This document shows positions 1 through 8,042 of a stretch of DNA of 64,000 nt, one piece after another. Origin of the DNA: Stutzerimonas stutzeri. Lineage in GTDB: Bacteria > Pseudomonadota > Gammaproteobacteria > Pseudomonadales > Pseudomonadaceae. The notes beneath the pieces were generated by a model. It worked only from the letters and a program-made list of their open reading frames with translations, was not told the origin of the DNA and did no database searches. Position 1 is the first letter of the stretch; every line of letters begins with the position of its first letter. Location of the stretch: contig NZ_JAMOHY010000001.1 in NCBI RefSeq assembly GCF_024448695.1, positions 248,001-312,000 of the forward strand, given 5' to 3'. Both the position numbers and the translations under genes were made by a program.

Positions 1-513
1 AGCGGCAAGCGCCGCATGCGTGAATTATCCAAGGGCAACGCGCAACGGGTTGCGTTAGCCCACGCAATGGCTGTTGAACCGAAACTGCTGATCCTCGACG
101 AGCCGCTATCCGGCCTCGACCCGGTCGGTCGCAAGGACGTGGTGGATATCCTCAACGACTACAAGAAACAGGGCGGCGCGATCTTCTTCACCTCCCACGT
201 ATTGCACGACGTGGAACGCATCGCCGACCGCTTCGGCTTTATCAACAAGGGCCAGCTGGTAACGGTGCGCTCCCCTCGCGAACTGGCCGCCGAACGCGCC
301 GACTGTTTCATTCTGCGCTACCAGGCGGAACAGGCCCTCGGGCAATCCTGCGTCACCCTTCGCCCCGGCGAATACGAATGCGAACTGCCCCAGGCCGACC
401 TTCCCGCCGCCATCGCCCAGCTTGGCAATACGGGCGGCCACCTGCTGACCATCAAGCCTGCCGTATCACTGGAAACCGTATTCTTCCGCATCCTCGCCGA
501 AGCCCCGGAATAA
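1..513 (+). CDS. ABC transporter ATP-binding protein (C-terminal part)
   Basis: The gene begins before the window; about 170 C-terminal residues are visible. It shows an ABC signature variant (LSKGNAQR), Walker B (LLILDEP), D-loop (SGLD) and H-loop His (FFTSH), followed by a roughly 90-residue tail. This is the layout of ABC-2 type export ATPases of the NatA/CcmA kind, which couple ATP hydrolysis to a separate membrane permease. The permease is not in the window, since the next gene is an unrelated RAYT after a REP. Substrate cannot be inferred. Confidence 0.9.
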   Translation, partial: SGKRRMRELSKGNAQRVALAHAMAVEPKLLILDEPLSGLDPVGRKDVVDILNDYKKQGGAIFFTSHVLHDVERIADRFGFINKGQLVTVRSPRELAAERADCFILRYQAEQALGQSCVTLRPGEYECELPQADLPAAIAQLGNTGGHLLTIKPAVSLETVFFRILAEAPE

Positions 514-518
514 GCTCC

Positions 519-549
519 GTAGGATGGAACCGCCGAAGGCGTTTCCGTC
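519..549 (+). repeat. REP element, RAYT-associated family (left copy)
   Basis: Begins GTAGGATGGAACCGCC and has an imperfect hairpin around GAA. It lies between the ABC ATPase stop and the RAYT ribosome binding site. Near-identical copies lie at 1231-1262 and, inverted, at 22675-22706. Confidence 0.8.
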
Positions 550-621
550 AATTTCGCGGTGTTTCGATTTGCTGCTGCGTCGGGTTAATGTGCGGACTCA
601 TGGATACGTTGGAGGCATGGA

Positions 622-1149
622 ATGCCGAACTATCGTCGGGCCCGGATCGAAGGGGCTACTTGGTTTTTTACCGTCAATTTGCTGCAACGCCGGAACAATG
701 ATTTGCTCGTCCGGCATATCGACCTATTGCGCGAATCGACTCGCCGGGTGCGGCGCCTGCATCCTTTTGGGATCGATGCGTGGGTCGTCTTGCCCGAACA
801 CATGCATTGCGTGTGGACGTTGCCGCCCGGCGATACGGACTTCTCACTGCGCTGGCGCTTGCTGAAAACCTTCTTTAGCCGCGCCTTGCCGGCGGAGGAA
901 TACCGCTCACCTGTCCGTGCGTTGCGCGGTGAACGGGGCATCTGGCAACGGCGCTACTGGGAACATCTGATCCGCGATGAAGGCGACTACCGTCGCCATG
1001 TGGATTACGTCCATATCAACCCGGTAAAGCATGGCTTGGCCATGAACGTGGCCGACTGGCCTTATTCGACGTTTCATCGTGATGTTCGAAGCGGTTTGTA
1101 TCCTTCGGATTGGGCCGGTGACGCAACGCTTGAGGTGCCTGGCGATTAG
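622..1149 (+). CDS. REP-associated tyrosine transposase (RAYT)
   Basis: A 175-residue IS200/IS605-like Y1 transposase of the RAYT class, thought to mobilise REP/BIME elements. Visible features are the metal-binding H-x-H motif (EHMHCVW, near residue 60) and the C-terminal helix with the likely catalytic Tyr in YRRHVDYVHINP, followed by VKHGL. The start is set by GGAGG at 611-615 ahead of ATG 622. The gene is isolated, flanked on both sides by the same REP family in the same orientation, and has no terminal inverted repeats. RAYTs are usually single-copy, domesticated genes. The family call is firm; activity is not established by sequence. Confidence 0.93.
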   Translation: MPNYRRARIEGATWFFTVNLLQRRNNDLLVRHIDLLRESTRRVRRLHPFGIDAWVVLPEHMHCVWTLPPGDTDFSLRWRLLKTFFSRALPAEEYRSPVRALRGERGIWQRRYWEHLIRDEGDYRRHVDYVHINPVKHGLAMNVADWPYSTFHRDVRSGLYPSDWAGDATLEVPGD

Positions 1150-1151
1150 CA

Positions 1152-1206
1152 ACCCGTATTACGCCTTCGGAGACCCGTATTACGCCTTCGGCTAATACAG
1201 GCTACG
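1152..1206 (+). repeat. Tandem duplicated 19-bp unit of a REP-like element
   Basis: ACCCGTATTACGCCTTCGG occurs at 1152-1170 and again at 1173-1191, then runs into GCTAATACAGGCTAC. A related inverted element (GTAGCCTGGATTAGCC..) lies at 22566-22598. It sits just downstream of the RAYT. Confidence 0.7.
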
Positions 1207-1230
1207 GTGGCTGGGGCATGACAGATTTTT

Positions 1231-1262
1231 GTAGGATGGAACCGCCGCAGGCGGTTCCGTCG
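1231..1262 (+). repeat. REP element, RAYT-associated family (right copy)
   Basis: Contains a perfect 9-bp stem, GGAACCGCC / GGCGGTTCC with loop GCA, after GTAGGAT. It has the same orientation as the left copy, so the two copies bracket the RAYT. Confidence 0.8.
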
Positions 1263-1306
1263 TTGGCGCCACGCAGGGCCGGTGAAACCCACGCAATTAC
1301 AGGCTT

Positions 1307-1951
1307 TCAAATCTTCGATTCAAGCCTCAGCACACCCTGGTCTTCGCGCCAACTGACCCGACCCAGGAAGCTCATGCCCAGCAGCGCTTCGGTGGGCGCC
1401 GAGCCTTCGACCACCACCGCTTCCACGCCCATGACATCGATGGCACCGACCTTGACGCTATTGAGGTGTACCTGCCAGGCCTTTGCGGTGCCGCTGGCGG
1501 TGCCGACCACGATCTGCTTGCCGACGACGCGATAGTCGATGCCCAGCCGGCGTGCCTGGTTTTCGTTGATGGCCACCGAAGTCGCGCCGGTATCGACGAG
1601 AAACTGCACCGGCTGCCCGTTGATCGAGCCGGCGATCCAGTAGTGGCCGCCCTGCCCCTTGGCGATGCTCAGTTGCTTGCGCTCCGGCTCGGCATACCCC
1701 GCGCTCAATTCGCGACTGAGGTCGTAGTGGCGCTCGACACCTTCGACGCGCAGTACCGCACCCTTGCCATCGGCGCTGATCACCTGAACGCCTCCCGGCC
1801 CGATCTGCCCCACCCTTACCAGCTTGCGCTGGCCATCAACATTCAGTACGGCGGCGCCGGGAAAAAGGCCCACCACCTGCAGCCGTGGGGCAGCGGTAGC
1901 ATGAGCGGCAACCAGCAATAGCATGACGAGCAACAGGGCAATGGAGCGCAT
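1307..1951 (-). CDS. Retropepsin-like aspartic protease, periplasmic
   Basis: 214 residues. A hydrophobic N-terminus with an Ala-rich cleavage region (..AHATAA) predicts Sec export. The C-terminal half carries the retropepsin active-site motif FLVDTGATSV, followed by AINENQARRLG and, later, LLGMSFLG. This is the one-domain clan AA architecture (TIGR02281-like), which would dimerise to build the active site. The middle region before it looks like a small beta domain. Substrate is unknown. It is a lone gene, separated from pgpA by about 320 bp of REP sequence; the riboflavin operon may read through, but nothing shows it. Confidence 0.85.
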   Translation of the reverse strand: MRSIALLLVMLLLVAAHATAAPRLQVVGLFPGAAVLNVDGQRKLVRVGQIGPGGVQVISADGKGAVLRVEGVERHYDLSRELSAGYAEPERKQLSIAKGQGGHYWIAGSINGQPVQFLVDTGATSVAINENQARRLGIDYRVVGKQIVVGTASGTAKAWQVHLNSVKVGAIDVMGVEAVVVEGSAPTEALLGMSFLGRVSWREDQGVLRLESKI

Positions 1952-2006
1952 CAGAGCAACTTCCTTGAAGACAGGCGGAACGACTAATTGCCAACACCCT
2001 CAGCTG

Positions 2007-2084
2007 GTGGGAGCGGACTTGTCCGCGAGCTTTGCTTACTGCCTAGAACCCCGGCCAAAAGCTCGTGGACAAGTCCACTCCCAC
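2007..2084. repeat. Inverted pair of REP elements (GTGGGAGCGG family)
   Basis: GTGGGAGCGGACTTGTCCGCGAGC is answered by its inverted partner ending GGACAAGTCCACTCCCAC. It lies within the 320-bp gap between the protease and pgpA, which holds no gene. Confidence 0.8.
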
Positions 2085-2189
2085 AAAAGGTGCAAGCCAG
2101 CAGCTTGGCTGACCGGCATTCTTCCATGAGCCATGCGCAGGTTACGGCGACCCATCGCACAGTCCGAAACTCAGCCGAACATCAGAGCC

Positions 2190-2275
2190 GGGTGGATCAC
2201 GCTTCACCGATCCACCGGGTAGCGATACACCGGGTGGCGACCACAGGTGGATATAAAAAGCGATATCCACCCTAC
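2190..2275. repeat. GTAGGGTGGAT-type palindromic repeats
   Basis: Two short inverted repeats, GGTGGATCA..TGATCCACC-like at 2190-2216 and GGTGGATAT..ATATCCACC at 2246-2273, ending CCTAC. The same family appears at 14030-14094 and 50032-50116. The last bases touch the pgpA stop region. Confidence 0.65.
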
Positions 2276-2775
2276 AAGCGAGTCAGCCAAACCACCAGAT
2301 GCACCAGACCGCAGGCGGCAAAGCCGGCAAGGATGTCGTCGAGCATGATCCCCAGTCCACCGGTCACATTGCGGTCGACCCAGCTGAGCGGCCACGGCTT
2401 GACGATATCCAGCACGCGGAATGCGATAAAGCCGAGCAGCAGCCATTGCCAGCCGGCGGGTACCAGCCAGAAGGTGATCCAGATCCCGGCGAACTCATCC
2501 CAGACGATGCCTTCGTGGTCATGCACGCCCAGATCCTGCGCCACCTTGCCGCACAGCCAGATGCCGAACAGCATGCTGGCGACGATGACCAGCCCATAGC
2601 CCCATCCCGGCAGACTCTGCCACAGCGGTACAAACATCAGCGCCAGCAGCGAACCCCAGGTGCCTGGCGCTTTCGGCAAGGTACCGGAGCCGAAACCGAA
2701 CGCCAGGTTGTGCCAGGGATTGCTCCACACCGAAAGCGGCATCGGTGCGGTGGAAGGCTGCAGGGATTCAGTCAA
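2272..2775 (-). CDS. pgpA: Phosphatidylglycerophosphatase A
   Basis: Inner-membrane enzyme that dephosphorylates phosphatidylglycerophosphate to phosphatidylglycerol. The family signature is clear: FGFGSGTLPKAPGTWGSLL near the N-terminus, HDHEGIVWDEFAG with acidic residues, then DILAG near the end, and about four hydrophobic segments. I place the start at TTG 2775 (MTESLQ..), because AGAGGA sits eight bases upstream and the resulting 167 residues fit the family. A TTG at 2808 in the same frame has no good ribosome binding site. It is the last gene of the rib/nusB/thiL cluster, 41 bp after thiL. Confidence 0.92.
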   Translation of the reverse strand: MTESLQPSTAPMPLSVWSNPWHNLAFGFGSGTLPKAPGTWGSLLALMFVPLWQSLPGWGYGLVIVASMLFGIWLCGKVAQDLGVHDHEGIVWDEFAGIWITFWLVPAGWQWLLLGFIAFRVLDIVKPWPLSWVDRNVTGGLGIMLDDILAGFAACGLVHLVVWLTRL

Positions 2776-2816
2776 AACGGCTGTCCTCTCTGATGTGCCG
2801 AGCGGCAAATCGCCGC

Positions 2817-3776
2817 TCAGGCACTGAAATGGTTGTAACCCTGGCTGGCGATGGGCAGGGACTGGCCTTCAGCGTCCACTAGCCGCACGCCCTCACCGGC
2901 CTCGACGTGACCGATCACCCGAACCGGCCAGCCGTCTGCGAGCAAACCGGATAGCTCGCCCGCGGGCAAGGTGAACGCAAGTACGTAGTCGTCGCCCCCG
3001 GTCAGGCCGCATTGCAGCGCCCGCGCCTGACCGACCCACTGCACCAGCGCATCCGACAGCGGCACCCGATCCTGCTCGATGCAGAGCCGCACCCCGGAAG
3101 CGGCGGCTATGTGCCCGCTGTCGGCCAGCAGACCATCGGAAATATCCAGTGCCGCCGTGGCCTTGCCACGCAGGGCCTGCCCCAGCGCCAGCTGCGGCTG
3201 CGGCGTCCAGTAGTGGTCGAGCAGTTGCGAAGCCTCGGCGGTGTCGCCCTCTCGCTCACCCAGCACCAGCGGCAGCGCGCCGGCCGCAGCGCCAAGCTCA
3301 CCGCCGACGCAGAGCAGATCACCCGCACATGCCCCGTGGCGCAGCAACGCCTGGCCGGTCGGCACCCGGCCGAACACTGTCACGGTGATGCTCAGCGGAC
3401 CACGAGTGGTGTCGCCGCCGATCAGACGCATGTTGCAGCGCGCTGCCATGGCTTCGAGCCCGCCGGCAAAGGCGGCAAGCCAGGTGGAAGTCGCGGAAGG
3501 CAGGGTCAGTGCGAGGGTGAAGCCGATGGGCGTCGCGCCCATCGCGGCGAGATCACTGGTCGACACCGCGAGGGCGCGTTGCGCCAGCAGAGCGGCGTCG
3601 CAGGGATCGGGGAAATGCACCCCGGCGACCAGGCTGTCCGTGGAAATGGCCAGCTGCTCGCCTTCGGGGATCGCCAGCAGCGCACAGTCATCACCGATGC
3701 CCAACACGACATCGCCGCCAACCCTGGCACAAGCGGCGGCGGCGAAGTAGTGACGGATCAGCTCGAACTCACCCAT
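2817..3776 (-). CDS. thiL: Thiamine-monophosphate kinase
   Basis: 319 residues. Phosphorylates thiamine monophosphate to thiamine diphosphate with ATP. The AIR-synthase/PurM-like fold shows GIGDDCALL (N-terminal nucleotide/Mg site), STDSLVAGVHF, STSDLAAMGA, the IGGDTTRG motif and a C-terminal LTGGDDYVLAF. The ATG start at 3776 gives the usual MGEFELI N-terminus. It lies 10 bp downstream of nusB, as in other pseudomonads. The other thiamine genes of this window, thiD and thiE, lie at 55 kb. Confidence 0.96.
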   Translation of the reverse strand: MGEFELIRHYFAAAACARVGGDVVLGIGDDCALLAIPEGEQLAISTDSLVAGVHFPDPCDAALLAQRALAVSTSDLAAMGATPIGFTLALTLPSATSTWLAAFAGGLEAMAARCNMRLIGGDTTRGPLSITVTVFGRVPTGQALLRHGACAGDLLCVGGELGAAAGALPLVLGEREGDTAEASQLLDHYWTPQPQLALGQALRGKATAALDISDGLLADSGHIAAASGVRLCIEQDRVPLSDALVQWVGQARALQCGLTGGDDYVLAFTLPAGELSGLLADGWPVRVIGHVEAGEGVRLVDAEGQSLPIASQGYNHFSA

Positions 3777-3786
3777 CAGGGTCGAA

Positions 3787-4269
3787 TCAGCGCTTGTGGG
3801 CGCTGACTTCGGCGCTGCGCAGGCTGGGTGCCAGCTTGTCCAGCACGCCGTTGACGAACTTGTGTCCGTCGGTGGCACCGAACACCTTGGCCAGCTCGAT
3901 GCCTTCGTTGATGACCACACGATAGGGCACGTCGATACGCTGCATCAGCTCGTAGGTGGACAGGCGCAGAATGGCCAGTTCAACCGGGTCGAGCTCGTCC
4001 AGCGGTCGGTCAAGATGCGGCACGATGGCGCCGTCGACTTCAGGCTTGGCGCGGGCCACACCCGTCAGCAGCTCGTGGAAATAGTTGCCGTCGACCCCGG
4101 AGAAATCGTTGTCGACGCGAAACTGCGCCTCGATTTCGTTCAGGTTCTGGCCCGCCATGTGCCACTGATACAAAGCCTGCATCGCCAGGCTGCGCGCCAC
4201 ACGGCGCGTAGCGATCTTGCCCTTGGCCTTCGGCTGGGGTTCCTGGCTGTCGTCGCGATTAAGGCTCAC
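3787..4269 (-). CDS. nusB: Transcription antitermination factor NusB
   Basis: 160 residues, all-helical RNA-binding protein that pairs with NusE (S10) on boxA RNA during rRNA antitermination. The family is recognised from the N-terminal [14 protein letters not shown], the Arg-rich segment before it ([10 protein letters not shown]), the central [16 protein letters not shown] and the C-terminal [27 protein letters not shown]-type helix pair. The start is GTG at 4269, whose GTGA overlaps the ribH stop, so translation is probably coupled to ribH. Confidence 0.96.
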   Translation of the reverse strand: MSLNRDDSQEPQPKAKGKIATRRVARSLAMQALYQWHMAGQNLNEIEAQFRVDNDFSGVDGNYFHELLTGVARAKPEVDGAIVPHLDRPLDELDPVELAILRLSTYELMQRIDVPYRVVINEGIELAKVFGATDGHKFVNGVLDKLAPSLRSAEVSAHKR

Positions 4270-4742
4270 TTGGCCTCCAGCTGCGCCAGCAGGCTCACCA
4301 TTTCAAGTGCGGACAGTGCGGCTTCGGCACCCTTGTTGCCGGCCTTGGTACCGGAACGCTCGATGGCCTGCTCGATGGAATCGACCGTCAGTACGCCGAA
4401 GGCAACCGGTACGCCGAATTCCATGGAAACCTGGGCCAGGCCCTTGGTGCATTCACCGGCAACGTACTCGAAGTGCGGCGTGCCGCCACGAATGACCGCA
4501 CCCAAGGCGATGATGGCGTCGTATTCGCCCTGCTGGGCGACTTTCTGTGCAACCAGCGGAATCTCGAAGGCACCCGGTGCACGGATGATGGTGATGTCGC
4601 CTTCCTTCACACCGTGGCGCACCAGCGCATCGACGGCGCCGCTTACCAGGCTCTCGACGACGAAGCTGTTGAAGCGGCCGACAACCAGGGCGAATTTCCC
4701 TTGCGGGGCGATGAAGGTACCTTCGATGGTCTTCAGGGTCAT
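4266..4742 (-). CDS. ribH: 6,7-dimethyl-8-ribityllumazine synthase
   Basis: 158 residues. Condenses 5-amino-6-ribitylaminouracil with 3,4-dihydroxy-2-butanone 4-phosphate to the lumazine, the penultimate step of riboflavin synthesis. Seen: [45 protein letters not shown] with the catalytic His region, and FGVLTVDS. The ATG start at 4742 gives the usual length. It overlaps nusB by four bases. It is separated from ribBX by 158 bp that hold an inverted REP pair, unusual inside this operon. Confidence 0.96.
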   Translation of the reverse strand: MTLKTIEGTFIAPQGKFALVVGRFNSFVVESLVSGAVDALVRHGVKEGDITIIRAPGAFEIPLVAQKVAQQGEYDAIIALGAVIRGGTPHFEYVAGECTKGLAQVSMEFGVPVAFGVLTVDSIEQAIERSGTKAGNKGAEAALSALEMVSLLAQLEAK

Positions 4743-4791
4743 GGAACAGGTCTCGTATGCGTTAAAGAGCTTGGATATAGCCAACTGCGGT

Positions 4792-4863
4792 TGTAGGAGC
4801 GAATTTATTCGCGAATGGCTTGGCACCGTGCCGGCCCTTTTCGCGAATAAATTCGCTCCTACA
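4792..4863. repeat. Inverted pair of REP elements (TGTAGGAGCG family) inside the rib operon
   Basis: TGTAGGAGCGAATTTATTCG is matched by CGAATAAATTCGCTCCTACA at the far end; the arms are close to perfect and about 20 bp of unrelated sequence separates them. It lies between ribBX and ribH and could form a strong stem-loop in the transcript. Confidence 0.85.
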
Positions 4864-4900
4864 GGGAATCTTTGAGAGACCGCGCAGTAGCGCGGTCGTC

Positions 4901-5980
4901 TTACTCAGCGGGCAGGTATTCTACAACTTCCAGATCAAACCCGGATATCGCATTGAACTTCATCGGCGAACTCATCAGGCGCATCTTGCGCACGCCGAGG
5001 TCGCGCAGGATCTGCGAACCGGCACCCACAGTGCTGTAAATCGCCGGGGTCGGCGGAACCTGACGATTGAGCTGTGCCAGCAGCTGCGGCCCGGTAAGCG
5101 GGTTGCCCAGCAGCAGCACCACACCGCTGCCAGCCTTGGCCACTTCGCTCATCGCCGCGCGCAGGCTCCAGCGGCCCGGCACGTTGACCAGCAGCAGATC
5201 GCGCAGCGGCTCCATGTTGTGCACGCGCACCAGCGTCGGCTGTTCGGGACCGATCTCGCCCATGGTCAGTGCCATGTGCACGGTGTCCTCGACGCTGTCG
5301 CGGTAGGTCACCAGGTTGAACTGGCCGAGCTCGGTATCCAGCGGCTGCTCGGAGGCGCGCTCGATGGTGCGCTCGTGGATCATCCGGTAGTGGATCAGGT
5401 CGGCGATGGTGCCGATCTTGATGCCATGCTGCTCGGCGAAGGCTTCCAGTTCCGGGCGACGGGCCATGGTGCCGTCGTCATTCATGATTTCGCAGATCAC
5501 GCCGCTGGCATCGAAACCGCCCATGCGCGCCAGGTCGCAGGCCGCCTCGGTGTGGCCGGCACGGGCCAGTACGCCGCCGGGCTGGGCCATCAGCGGAAAG
5601 ATGTGGCCGGGACTGACGATGTCTTCGGCCTTCGCGTTCTTCGCCGCAGCAGCCTGCACGGTGCGCGCGCGATCAGCCGCGGAAATACCGGTGGTCACGC
5701 CTTCGGCAGCCTCGATGGAAACGGTGAACTTGGTGCCGAAGCCGGAGCCATTGCGCGGCGCCATCAGCGGCAACTGCAGGCGCTCGCAGCGCTCCTTGCT
5801 CATCGGCATGCAGATCAGGCCACGGGCGAAACGCGCCATGAAGTTGATGTGCTCGGGCTGGCAGCTCTCGGCGGCCATGATCAGGTCACCTTCGTTCTCG
5901 CGGTCCTCGTCATCCATGAGGATGACCATCTTGCCGGCGCGGATGTCTTCGAGCAGTTCGTCTACAGTATTCAGTGCCAT
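4901..5980 (-). CDS. ribBX: 3,4-dihydroxy-2-butanone 4-phosphate synthase with degenerate GTP cyclohydrolase II-like domain (RibBX type)
   Basis: 359 residues. The N-terminal half is a complete RibB domain: [56 protein letters not shown], making DHBP from ribulose 5-phosphate. The C-terminal half aligns in position with GTP cyclohydrolase II but lacks the zinc-binding cysteine cluster and the catalytic segment, so it should not hydrolyse GTP. Such fusions have been described as RibBX in Proteobacteria; a functional ribA should lie elsewhere. The start is ATG 5980, because AAGGA is nine bases upstream; the ATG at 5989 is directly abutted by it. It lies 12 bp after ribC. Confidence 0.93.
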   Translation of the reverse strand: MALNTVDELLEDIRAGKMVILMDDEDRENEGDLIMAAESCQPEHINFMARFARGLICMPMSKERCERLQLPLMAPRNGSGFGTKFTVSIEAAEGVTTGISAADRARTVQAAAAKNAKAEDIVSPGHIFPLMAQPGGVLARAGHTEAACDLARMGGFDASGVICEIMNDDGTMARRPELEAFAEQHGIKIGTIADLIHYRMIHERTIERASEQPLDTELGQFNLVTYRDSVEDTVHMALTMGEIGPEQPTLVRVHNMEPLRDLLLVNVPGRWSLRAAMSEVAKAGSGVVLLLGNPLTGPQLLAQLNRQVPPTPAIYSTVGAGSQILRDLGVRKMRLMSSPMKFNAISGFDLEVVEYLPAE

Positions 5981-5992
5981 CGTCGCCATTCC

Positions 5993-6655
5993 TTAATTCT
6001 TCAGGTAGCCGTGCTCGGCCAGAAAACCTTCGCTAATACCGCCGGAAGCAGGCTCAGCTGCCTTGTCACCCTGCAGCAGGCGCTCCAGGTAACGGGCCAA
6101 CAGGTCCACTTCGAGGTTCACCTGCCGCCCGGGGCGGTAGTCCGCCATGATGGTTTCGGCCAGGGTGTGCGGCACGATGGTCAGCTCGAATTCGGCGCCA
6201 TTGACCGCGTTCACCGTGAGGCTGGTGCCGTCGACGGTGATTGAGCCCTTGAAGGCGATGTACTTGGCCAGCTCGCGTGGCGCACGGATGCGAAACTGCA
6301 CGGCGCGGGCGTTTTCCTCGCGCGAAACGATCTCGCCGACGCCATCCACGTGACCGCTAACCAGATGCCCGCCAAGGCGGCTGGTCGGGGTCAGGGCCTT
6401 TTCAAGATTGACCTTGCTGCCGGCCTTGAGGTCGATGAAGGCGGTGCGCGCCAGGGTTTCGCGGCTGACATCGGCCCAAAAGCCGTTGCCGGGCAGCTCC
6501 ACCGCCGTCAGGCACACGCCATTAACGGCAATGCTGTCGCCGAGTTTGACGTCACCGATATCCAGCTTGCCGGTCTCGACCAGTACCCGGACGTCACCGC
6601 CTTTGGGCGTGAGCGCGCGAATGGTGCCGATGGCTTCGATTATTCCAGTGAACAT
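5993..6655 (-). CDS. ribC: Riboflavin synthase, alpha subunit
   Basis: 220 residues (called ribE in some species). Dismutates two lumazines to riboflavin. Two tandem lumazine-binding barrels are visible. The first starts MFTGIIEAIG and includes AVNGVCLT; the second includes GHVDGVGEI, VDGTSLTVN and LTIVPHTLAETI. GGGAGG just upstream is its own ribosome binding site at ATG 6655. It is the first structural gene after the FMN riboswitch, and its start codon lies inside a small upstream reading frame. Confidence 0.96.
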   Translation of the reverse strand: MFTGIIEAIGTIRALTPKGGDVRVLVETGKLDIGDVKLGDSIAVNGVCLTAVELPGNGFWADVSRETLARTAFIDLKAGSKVNLEKALTPTSRLGGHLVSGHVDGVGEIVSREENARAVQFRIRAPRELAKYIAFKGSITVDGTSLTVNAVNGAEFELTIVPHTLAETIMADYRPGRQVNLEVDLLARYLERLLQGDKAAEPASGGISEGFLAEHGYLKN

Positions 6656-6690
6656 GCGGCCTCCCGTGGAAGGCTGAAAATACGATGCAT
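6640..6690 (-). CDS. Candidate 16-codon upstream ORF overlapping the ribC start
   Basis: ATG at 6690 follows CAGGAG with eight bases between, and encodes MHRIFSLPREAACSLE before TAA at 6642-6640. It overlaps the first 16 bases of ribC in another frame. It lies between the FMN riboswitch and ribC. The ribosome binding site is good, but coding status is unproven and no homology can be claimed. Confidence 0.4.
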   Translation of the reverse strand: MHRIFSLPREAACSLE

Positions 6691-6700
6691 ATGACGAACT

Positions 6701-6721
6701 CCTGTTTTGAGTAAAAACAGG
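6701..6721 (-). promoter_or_regulatory. Hairpin over the upstream ORF ribosome binding site
   Basis: On the minus strand CCTGTTTT and AAAACAGG form a perfect 8-bp stem with a 5-base loop. The right arm contains the CAGG of the Shine-Dalgarno sequence for the small ORF. No U-tract follows, so it is not a typical intrinsic terminator. It may be the expression platform of the riboswitch acting on translation. Confidence 0.45.
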
Positions 6722-6780
6722 GCGTTGCAGATCGAAAGGGATGGAGGCGCACGCATGGACGGCGCGCGCCGAAGTCCCGC

Positions 6781-6938
6781 TCTCTCTCATCCGGACTTGC
6801 CAAGCCGAAATACGGCCTGCTTACCGTCGGCCCCGGAATCACACCGGGTCTGCTGACCTTGTCTTTTAGGACAAGCGCTCGCGGGCTAGGCCGAGGCCAT
6901 TACCGCCGGTGGGGAATCGCACCCCGCCCTGAGAACGT
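6781..6938 (-). promoter_or_regulatory. FMN riboswitch (RFN element)
   Basis: On the minus strand the conserved blocks appear in order: AGGGCGGGGTGCGATTCCCC, then ACCGGCGGTA, a variable arm ending in AGCCCGCGAGCG, later GACCCGGTGTGATTCCGGGG, CCGACGGTAAGCAGGCCG, and finally GTCCGGATGAGAGAGA. These match the RFN consensus closely. About 125 bases separate it from ribC, holding a hairpin and a mini-ORF. FMN binding is expected to reduce expression of ribC-ribBX-ribH and perhaps the genes behind them. Confidence 0.96.
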
Positions 6939-7145
6939 TGAGCCTGTCGCGGCCCGGCGCAGTTTTTACCACAAACGCGCGCGATTTGCAGCGAGCGCGC
7001 AGGCTTGCTGTGGCTATGGCGATCAAAGGCAGCGTCTATGGAACGCTCACCGCAGACGAAAACCCCGGCCAAAATACTTCATCGCCGGGGCGAAACTCCC
7101 GTTTCGCTTGCCTGTCCATAGCCAGCGCACCTGCTACCTGCTTTC

Positions 7146-7172
7146 GTGGGAGCGGATTTATCCGCGAGCTTT
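7146..7172 (+). repeat. Single REP element (GTGGGAGCGG family)
   Basis: GTGGGAGCGGATTTATCCGC lies in the divergent spacer between the FMN riboswitch and the 2OG-oxygenase-like gene. No inverted partner follows. Confidence 0.75.
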
Positions 7173-7252
7173 TCATGGCCGAAGCTACTCCCGCAGATGT
7201 AACCGCCAACGGCAAAACGCCTTTCAATGAGCCGCTTCAAGAGGGAACTTGT

Positions 7253-8020
7253 ATGTCGGGAGTTACGCCCGTGGACGAAACGGTGGCACGCCTTGCCGCC
7301 GAGATTGACAGACATGGTTTCGCGGTTCTGGAAAACTACCTCTCCCCGGACGCGCTCGAACAGGGTCGCGCCTTCGTCAGCCAGCAGGCGCAACAGCATC
7401 AGGGTGAATACTTTGCGATTCACGGCATCGAGGCACTGAGCGGAAACCTTCCGGCAAATCTGGCACTCAGTGCTCCGCTGCGAGAGATGCTGAGTGACCT
7501 CTATAAAGTACAGACTGGTCGCGAACCCTCGGCAGAGGAACAGGTGTTCCCGGTCATTCGCTGCCTTCAGGGCAAGAGCGGCCTCAGGCAATCGCATTTC
7601 TATCACTTCGATGCCACCGCAGTGACTGCCCTGCTGCCACTGTTCATCCCCACCGAAGGCGATCACTGCGGCGATCTGATCATCTTTCCCAACCTGCGGC
7701 CGGTGCGCTTCAACGCCCTGCGCAACGTCATTGAGAAGGCCGTGATGCACAACGGCGTCAGCCAGAAACTGGTCGCGCTGGCGGTCCGCCGCGGATGGCT
7801 GCAACCGATCCGGCTCAAGCTGGAGCCCGGCAACCTCTACTTGTTCTGGGGTTACCGCAGCCTGCATGCCAACGACCAGTGCGACCCGGCACTGCTGCGC
7901 GCCACTGCTCTGCTCCACTTCGGCAACCCACACCACGACAGCTGGCTCGCACGCCTCGTACTGGGCACCAACAAGCGCCGGGCCAAGCTGGATCACAACG
8001 GTCTGCGACCCGCCAACTGA
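7253..8020 (+). CDS. Phytanoyl-CoA dioxygenase-like Fe(II)/2-oxoglutarate oxygenase
   Basis: 255 residues. A double-stranded beta-helix oxygenase is suggested by the facial triad H118-x-D120 (SHFYHFDAT), distal H205 (YRSLHAND) and R217 as a possible 2-oxoglutarate ligand. The N-terminal IDRHGFAVLENYLSP is the usual opening of phytanoyl-CoA dioxygenase-type proteins. GAGGGA ahead of ATG 7253 sets the start. It lies on the plus strand between ribD and ribC, genes that are adjacent in related species as I recall, and REPs flank it (7146-7172, 8043-8133). Substrate unknown; it could act on a small hydroxylatable metabolite. Confidence 0.75.
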   Translation: MSGVTPVDETVARLAAEIDRHGFAVLENYLSPDALEQGRAFVSQQAQQHQGEYFAIHGIEALSGNLPANLALSAPLREMLSDLYKVQTGREPSAEEQVFPVIRCLQGKSGLRQSHFYHFDATAVTALLPLFIPTEGDHCGDLIIFPNLRPVRFNALRNVIEKAVMHNGVSQKLVALAVRRGWLQPIRLKLEPGNLYLFWGYRSLHANDQCDPALLRATALLHFGNPHHDSWLARLVLGTNKRRAKLDHNGLRPAN

Positions 8021-8042
8021 GTCGTAATTCGAGACCTGCTTT

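Noticed and set aside
5987-5989. ATG 5989 as the ribBX start
   Set aside because: The AAGGA sequence touches this codon but is well spaced for ATG 5980.
4820-6244. A 474-codon plus-strand frame across the rib genes
   Set aside because: Antisense to ribBX and ribC, without family features or a ribosome binding site.
6701-6721. Hairpin after the FMN riboswitch as an intrinsic terminator
   Set aside because: No U-tract follows the stem; it covers a ribosome binding site instead.
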